Assembly (NCBI GenBank): GCA_900756715.1
Contig: CAAELC010000049.1
Span: 1-10,226 of the forward strand
DNA length: 10,226 nt
Direction of reading: 5' to 3'
Origin: an uncultured Oscillospiraceae bacterium
GTDB lineage: Bacteria > Bacillota > Clostridia > Oscillospirales > Oscillospiraceae
The notes under the pieces were generated by a model. It saw nothing but the letters and a program-made list of their open reading frames with translations. It was not told where the DNA came from and made no database searches. The position numbers were made by a program, and so were the translations under genes. Below, one piece after another: positions 6,482 through 10,226 of the stretch. How positions within the stretch are numbered: the first letter of the stretch is position 1; the number at the start of each line of letters is the position of its first letter.

Positions 6482-7771
6482 TTATTTATCGGAGGGCAGT
6501 CCCTTTTGCCCATGGAGGTTGGCGCGGGTATTGATGAACTCCGCGCGGAGCTTGGAATAGAGAATGGTCTGGCTGCTGTACAGGCCGCAGTAGCCAGACA
6601 GCAGGTAACTGATGGCGCAGGCCATGGCAAAATACAGCAGGTCGCCGGCACCGAACAGCTCAATGCTCATGAAGACGGAGGCAATGGGGCAGTTTACCGC
6701 GCCGCAGAACACAGCCACAAGGCCCACGGCGGCGCTGAAGCCTGCGGGCAGGCCCAGTGCTGCCCCGGCCACGCAGCCGAAGGTGGCTCCGACGAAAAAT
6801 GACGGGACTACCTCGCCGCCCTTGAAGCCGAAGCCGATGGTAACGGCGGTGAACAGCAGCTTCAGCACCCAGGCCCAGGGGCTGGCCTGACCGGCCATGG
6901 CCCGGGTGATAACATCCATACCGGCGCCGTTATAATCAGTATTGCCGACCAGAAGCGTGAGCAGTATAATCAGTACGCCGCCTACAAAAGCGCGGAGAAA
7001 CGGATTTTTCAGAAGACGGGCGGCCTGATGCTCTACAACATGCAGCCCCTGACAGAACAGAATGCTGACCACGGCGCAGCCGATGGCAAGCACGACTACC
7101 AGCAGCATGGTCACCACGCTTAATTCCGGCGTGGTGATGGTGAAGCGGGTGGGAGGTACGCCCATCAGAAGGCTGACCAGATACCCGGTGAGGGCAGCGG
7201 TGATGCAGGGAACAAGACCCGCGTAATACAGGGCGCCCACGCTGATGACCTCCAGCGCGAAGACCGTGGCCGTGAGCGGGGTGCCGAACAGGGCGGAAAA
7301 CACACCGCTCATGCCGCACAGGGTGGCAAGAGGCAGATCCTTTTCCCCCAGATGCAGCAGATGCCCGGCGGTGCAGCCAATGCCGCCGCCGATTTGCAGG
7401 GCCGCGCCCTCCCGCCCGGCGCTGCCGCCGCCCAGATGGGTGAGCACCGTGGAGACAAAAATCACCGGCACCAGCAGCGGCGGAACATCCCGGCCGAAAT
7501 GAACAGACTCGATGATGGCGTTGGTGCCCTTGCCCTCTGTGCGGGTGAGACGATAGATGGCGGCGATGACAAGGCCGATGACCGGCAGCAGATACAGCAC
7601 CCATGGGTTTTCCGCCCGGAAGGTGTTGCCGGCGTTTACGCCGATGTGGAACAGGGAGCCTACCAGACCGCCCAGACCACCGATGAGGCCGCCCACGGCC
7701 AGCCACTTGACCAGAGCCACAATGTACAGGCTGGCATGACGCAGCCACTGCTTGAAATGTGCGAAATCCAT
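6482..7771 (-). CDS. CLC-family anion channel/transporter, possibly of the fluoride/proton type
   Basis: A 429-residue integral membrane protein of the CLC superfamily with many hydrophobic segments across its whole length and no CBS domains, as in most bacterial members. Landmarks are GKGTNAIIESV (80-90) at the position of the GSGIP motif, GGGSAGREGAALQIG (114-128) with the gating glutamate E121, FGTPLTATVFALEV (162-175), GFKGGEVVPSFFVGA (315-329) in place of GxFxP, and GLYSSQ (396-401) near the C terminus with Y398. The canonical Ser of GSGIP is not present; Thr83 or Lys81 occupies that area. GGEV.P with a glutamate and GLYSSQ resemble fluoride-exporting CLC-F proteins as I recall them, so chloride should not be assumed. 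The start is the first Met, preceded by AAAAGGAA (7789-7782) at about ten bases. It heads a unit with DUF421. Confidence 0.92.
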   Translation of the reverse strand: MDFAHFKQWLRHASLYIVALVKWLAVGGLIGGLGGLVGSLFHIGVNAGNTFRAENPWVLYLLPVIGLVIAAIYRLTRTEGKGTNAIIESVHFGRDVPPLLVPVIFVSTVLTHLGGGSAGREGAALQIGGGIGCTAGHLLHLGEKDLPLATLCGMSGVFSALFGTPLTATVFALEVISVGALYYAGLVPCITAALTGYLVSLLMGVPPTRFTITTPELSVVTMLLVVVLAIGCAVVSILFCQGLHVVEHQAARLLKNPFLRAFVGGVLIILLTLLVGNTDYNGAGMDVITRAMAGQASPWAWVLKLLFTAVTIGFGFKGGEVVPSFFVGATFGCVAGAALGLPAGFSAAVGLVAVFCGAVNCPIASVFMSIELFGAGDLLYFAMACAISYLLSGYCGLYSSQTILYSKLRAEFINTRANLHGQKGLPSDK

Positions 7772-7808
7772 ATCCGAACCGTTCCTTTTATCAAATTCTC
7801 TCTCATGC

Positions 7809-7825
7809 GCCGGGAATTGCCCGAC
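7809..7825 (-). other. Small hairpin in the CLC mRNA leader
   Basis: In the predicted CLC leader, CGGG and CCCG flank a five-base CAATT loop and extend by a G-U and a G-C pair. It lies just after the predicted transcription start. It does not match the fluoride riboswitch pattern that I know, and may be incidental. Confidence 0.3.
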
Positions 7826-7833
7826 AACCTCAC

Positions 7834-7862
7834 TTTATAACATGTTCCGGCGGGGCTGTCAA
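7834..7862 (-). promoter_or_regulatory. Strong predicted sigma-A promoter for the CLC gene
   Basis: On the minus strand a consensus TTGACA (7862-7857) is followed by a 17-base spacer and TATAAA (7839-7834), with an extended -10 TG one base upstream (7842-7841). Start of transcription would be near 7827, giving a leader of about 55 bases. This is the best promoter match in the window. Confidence 0.7.
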
Positions 7863-7884
7863 TGGGATGCAGGAATTCTTTCAT

Positions 7885-7923
7885 GGTTACTAAAAATTTT
7901 TAAGGTTTACTGAAACTTTTTTC
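7885..7923. repeat. AT-rich imperfect tandem repeat with a 12-base palindrome
   Basis: Between the divergent promoters, GGTTACTAAAAATTTTTAA (7885-7903) is followed directly by GGTTTACTGAAACTTTTTTC (7904-7923), two similar units of 19 and 20 bases. The first contains the perfect palindrome TAAAAATTTTTA (7891-7902). Position upstream of both promoters suits an operator or AT-rich upstream promoter element; no regulator is identified. Confidence 0.5.
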
Positions 7924-7933
7924 GGACAAGTGG

Positions 7934-7962
7934 TTGATTCTGGAGCGGGATTGTTTTATACT
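7934..7962 (+). promoter_or_regulatory. Strong predicted sigma-A promoter for serC
   Basis: TTGATT (7934-7939), a 17-base spacer and TATACT (7957-7962) make a near-consensus promoter. Transcription would start around 7969, giving a leader of about 50 bases that contains a GC hairpin and then the serC ribosome binding site. Confidence 0.65.
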
Positions 7963-7976
7963 GTAAAAGGATAGCT

Positions 7977-7991
7977 GGGGCGGCGCGCCCC
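7977..7991 (+). other. Perfect GC hairpin in the serC leader
   Basis: GGGGCG and CGCCCC form a six-pair all-GC stem with a GCG loop, beginning about eight bases after the predicted transcription start. The following A-rich stretch and AGGAGG (8005-8010) remain unpaired. A stable 5' stem of this kind can protect an mRNA from decay; no ligand-binding RNA class is recognised. Confidence 0.45.
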
Positions 7992-8019
7992 GCAAATCAA
8001 AATCAGGAGGAAAGAAAAG

Positions 8020-9108
8020 ATGAAATACGGTCGCACTTATAATTTTTCCGCAGGTCCTGCCATGATGCCGGAGCCTGTGCTGGAGGAGATCCGGGATGAG
8101 ATGATGAATTACCGTGGCAGCGGCATGTGCGTCATGGAGATGAGCCATCGCTCCAAGGTATTTCAGCAAATCGCCGATGAGGCACAGGCAGACCTGCGGG
8201 AGCTGATGCATATTCCCGACAACTACAAGGTGCTGTTCATTCAGGGCGGCGGCACGCTGCAGTTTGCCATGGTGGCCATGAACCTGATGAAAAACGGCAA
8301 GGCATGCTATGTGGAGACGGGCGCGTGGTCCAAGAAGGCCATTGCCGAGGCGAAGAAATATGGCGAGGTGGAGGTAATTGCCTCGTCCAAGGACAAGAAT
8401 TTCTCGTATGTTCCCGATTGCAGCGATCTGGACATTCCGGACGACTGCGACTATGTGTACATCTGCGAAAACGAAACCATCAACGGCACCACCTGGAACA
8501 AGCTGCCCAACACCAAGGGGCATGTGCTGGTGTCTGACCAGTCCTCCATGTTCCTGTCAAGGCCCTGCAATGTTTCGGACTATGGTCTGATCTGGGCGGG
8601 CGTGCAGAAGAATGTGGGCCCCGCCGGAATGGCGGTGGTTATCATCCGGGAGGACCTGATCCGGGAGGATCTGGACCCGAAGACCCCCATCTACATGATG
8701 TACAAGACCCACGCAGACAACGACTCCATGTACAACACCCCCAACTGCTGGGCCATCTACTGCTGCGGCAAGGTGTTCAAGTACCTCAAGAGCATCGGCG
8801 GTCTGGAGGAGATGGAGCGGCGCAACATCGAAAAGGCCAAGGTGCTGTATGATTTTCTGGACAGCTCCAGCCTGTTTACCGCCGCTGTGGTGCCGCAGGA
8901 CCGCAGCCTGATGAATGTCCCCTTCGTCACCGGCGACAAGGACATGGATGCAGCCGTGGTGGCGGCTTCCAAGGAGGCTGGCTTTGACAATCTGAAGGGC
9001 CACAAGTCCGTGGGCGGTCTGCGGGCCTCTATCTACAACGCCATGCCCAAGGAGGGCGTGGAGGCACTGGTGGAGTTCCTGAAGAAGTTTGAGGAAGAAC
9101 ACAAATAA
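8020..9108 (+). CDS. serC: Phosphoserine aminotransferase
   Basis: SerC is a PLP-dependent class-V aminotransferase that converts 3-phosphohydroxypyruvate and glutamate to phosphoserine and 2-oxoglutarate, the second step of serine synthesis; homologues may also serve pyridoxine synthesis. The 362-residue length is typical. Visible landmarks are NFSAGPAMMPEPVLEEI (8-24), the substrate-binding SHRS (H43, R44), GGGTLQF (76-82), W103, D173 in DQSSMFLSRP (pairs with the PLP ring nitrogen), the PLP-binding K197 in AGVQKNVGPAG, and R335 in GGLRASIYNA. The GGGTLQF and DQSSMF variants differ slightly from the common GGAS.QF and DMSSD.LSRP, but all key residues are kept. The start has AGGAGGAAAG beginning at 8005. 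It is followed on the same strand by serA, the enzyme for the preceding step, so substrate channel order is reversed relative to gene order, as is frequent in Clostridia. Confidence 0.97.
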   Translation: MKYGRTYNFSAGPAMMPEPVLEEIRDEMMNYRGSGMCVMEMSHRSKVFQQIADEAQADLRELMHIPDNYKVLFIQGGGTLQFAMVAMNLMKNGKACYVETGAWSKKAIAEAKKYGEVEVIASSKDKNFSYVPDCSDLDIPDDCDYVYICENETINGTTWNKLPNTKGHVLVSDQSSMFLSRPCNVSDYGLIWAGVQKNVGPAGMAVVIIREDLIREDLDPKTPIYMMYKTHADNDSMYNTPNCWAIYCCGKVFKYLKSIGGLEEMERRNIEKAKVLYDFLDSSSLFTAAVVPQDRSLMNVPFVTGDKDMDAAVVAASKEAGFDNLKGHKSVGGLRASIYNAMPKEGVEALVEFLKKFEEEHK

Positions 9109-9311
9109 AAAATCATCCCGGTGGGGAAATTTACCGTCCGTGCAGAGCTGCGCCGGAGGAGAGGCGGCAGGGAGGCTGTTTCCGGCGGGGGTGCGGCTCC
9201 GGCAGGGAGAAGCTATTCCCCGGTGCGCAGAGCGCCGCAGGCAGACGGACGGATTAAAACCGGCAGACACATGGAAATGTGGAAACATATATTGTAAAGG
9301 AGAATATCAAG
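9109..9311 (+). other. Structured serC-serA spacer
   Basis: The 203-base gap contains no convincing gene but several perfect complementary segments. CCGTCCGT (9134-9141) pairs with ACGGACGG (9245-9252). Inside that, CTGCGC (9148-9153) pairs with GCGCAG (9225-9230), and GCCGGAG (9152-9158) with CTCCGGC (9197-9203). GGGGAA (9123-9128) pairs with TTCCCC (9216-9221), which would cross the outer stem. Near the 3' end two small GGAA-loop hairpins overlap (9268-9288). No T run follows, so it is not a simple intrinsic terminator, and no T-box or known riboswitch core is recognised. AAAGGAG (9296-9302) is the serA ribosome binding site. A cis-regulatory RNA or processing site is possible, but the high GC content raises the chance of accidental pairing. 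Confidence 0.45.
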
Positions 9312-10217
9312 ATGCGTATTCTGGTTACAGACGGAATGGATAAAACCGCGATGGAGCAGCTGCGTGAAATGGGCCACGAGGTGGTGGAGCAGTTCTATGA
9401 GCCGGATCAGCTGGGCAAGGCACTGCGGGAGTTTGATGTGGCAGTGGTGCGCTCAAAGACCAAGGTGCGGGCAAATCATATTGACGAGGCCAAGGGCGGC
9501 AAGCTGAAGCTGATTATCCGCGGCGGCGTGGGCGTGGACAACATTGATGTGAAGTACGCCGAGGCAAACGGTATCGCCGTGAAGAACACCCCCCGGGCAT
9601 CTTCTCAGTCCGTGGCGGAGCTGGCCATGGGGCACATGTTCTCCTGCGCCCGGTTTATTTCCCATGCGGGCTACACCATGCGCAACGACCAGTGGGAGAA
9701 GAAAGCATACGGCAAGGGCATCGAATTGCAGGGCAAGACGCTGGGTATCGTGGGCTTTGGCCGCATCGGCCAGCATCTGGGCGTGATGGCCAAGGCAATC
9801 GGCATGAAGGTGGTGGCCTTTGATGTGTATCAGGTGCCGGTGATTTCGGAGCTGCTGAAGATTCCCTATGTGACCATGGATGAGCTGCTGGCCGAGTCGG
9901 ACTTTATCTCCGTGCATGCACCTGCCGTGGACGGCGGCGCGCTGATCAGCCGTGAGAACATCAGCAAGATGAAGGACGGTGTGGTGGTGATCAACACCTC
10001 CCGCGGCACCAATGTGGACGAGGAGGCGCTGCTGGAGGCGCTGAACTCCGGAAAGGTGCGGGCTGCCGGCCTGGATGTGTACGCCGATGAGCCGGCGACC
10101 AACAAGGCTTTGTACAGCCATCCCATGGTGTCCTGCACGCCGCATATCGGCGCAGCTACTGTGGAGGCGCAGAAGCGCATCGGACAGGAGATCGTGGAGA
10201 TCATCAAAGAAATGTGA
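9312..10217 (+). CDS. serA: D-3-phosphoglycerate dehydrogenase, short form lacking an ACT domain
   Basis: This NAD-dependent 2-hydroxyacid dehydrogenase of 301 residues is predicted to oxidise 3-phosphoglycerate to 3-phosphohydroxypyruvate, the first step of serine synthesis. The N-terminal substrate domain includes RSKTKV (48-52) and the loop IIRGGVGVDNIDV (68-80). The nucleotide-binding fold has GFGRIG (148-153) and D171 in VVAFDVY at the end of the second strand, favouring NAD. Catalytic residues are R231 (NTSRGTNVDE), E260 (DVYADEP) and H278 (TPHIGAAT). The protein ends right after the C-terminal return helix, so the serine-binding ACT domain of longer SerA proteins is absent. The ATG at 9312 is preferred over an in-frame ATG at 9279, because AAAGGAG (9296-9302) is correctly spaced and the protein family begins at MRILVTD. 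Its position beside serC supports the serine-pathway role over other hydroxyacid dehydrogenases. Confidence 0.93.
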   Translation: MRILVTDGMDKTAMEQLREMGHEVVEQFYEPDQLGKALREFDVAVVRSKTKVRANHIDEAKGGKLKLIIRGGVGVDNIDVKYAEANGIAVKNTPRASSQSVAELAMGHMFSCARFISHAGYTMRNDQWEKKAYGKGIELQGKTLGIVGFGRIGQHLGVMAKAIGMKVVAFDVYQVPVISELLKIPYVTMDELLAESDFISVHAPAVDGGALISRENISKMKDGVVVINTSRGTNVDEEALLEALNSGKVRAAGLDVYADEPATNKALYSHPMVSCTPHIGAATVEAQKRIGQEIVEIIKEM

Positions 10218-10226
10218 GCCAAGGAC

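Noticed and set aside
7772..7830. Fluoride (crcB-type) riboswitch before the CLC gene
   Set aside because: I looked for the conserved GGNGAUGG-type start and its pairing partners in the leader and found none; only a small hairpin is present.
9288..9293. TATATT as a -10 element of an internal serA promoter
   Set aside because: No acceptable -35 is found 16-18 bases upstream, and transcription would start inside the ribosome binding site.
9279..9311. Upstream in-frame start for serA at 9279
   Set aside because: No Shine-Dalgarno precedes it. The real one lies between this ATG and the 9312 ATG, where family proteins begin.
10218..10226. Start of a further gene after serA
   Set aside because: Only nine bases remain, too few to support any call.

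Overview
This window looks like a chromosomal segment of a GC-rich member of the Clostridia, probably Oscillospiraceae/Ruminococcaceae. The evidence is the Obg, OmpR-type regulator and HAMP-less kinase sequences, strong AGGAGG-type ribosome binding sites, sigma-A style promoters in short AT-rich spacers, and a serC-serA biosynthetic pair. The assignment is from recognised family resemblance, not from a search. I see no insertion sequence, tRNA, rRNA, CRISPR array or prophage gene.

Layout. (1) Positions 1-1155, minus strand: the first 385 codons of the ribosome-assembly GTPase Obg, cut by the window edge inside its C-terminal OCT domain. (2) Positions 1156-1421: a divergent intergenic region with a good obg promoter, a GC hairpin, a purine tract and a weaker promoter for the next operon. 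(3) Positions 1422-5711, plus strand: a tightly packed four-gene cluster of OmpR-family response regulator, sensor histidine kinase, N-acyl-D-amino-acid deacylase and inositol-monophosphatase-family phosphatase. The junctions are 4 bases of overlap, then 7- and 6-base gaps. (4) Positions 5724-7771, minus strand: a CLC-type anion transporter followed by a DUF421/YetF-type membrane protein. They are separated by a short spacer in which the DUF421 ribosome binding site lies inside a terminator-like hairpin. (5) Positions 7772-8019: a second divergent intergenic region with two well-formed opposing promoters. (6) Positions 8020-10217, plus strand: serC and a short, ACT-less serA, catalysing two steps of serine synthesis from 3-phosphoglycerate, separated by a 203-base spacer rich in complementary segments.

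How the parts work together. SerA oxidises 3-phosphoglycerate and SerC transaminates the product to phosphoserine. The phosphatase step (SerB) is not seen here; the IMPase-family enzyme is in a different operon and is not claimed to fill it. The two-component system is physically coupled to the deacylase and phosphatase genes, which suggests, but does not prove, that it senses or controls a process involving acylated D-amino acids. The CLC transporter carries several motifs that I recall from the fluoride/proton (CLC-F) branch, so anion or fluoride export is a plausible role for the clc-DUF421 pair.

Most of the window is ordinary housekeeping or accessory clostridial gene content. The items most worth a second look are the four-gene two-component/deacylase operon, the hairpin that overlaps a terminator and a ribosome binding site before DUF421, the serC-serA spacer, and the substrate identity of the CLC protein.
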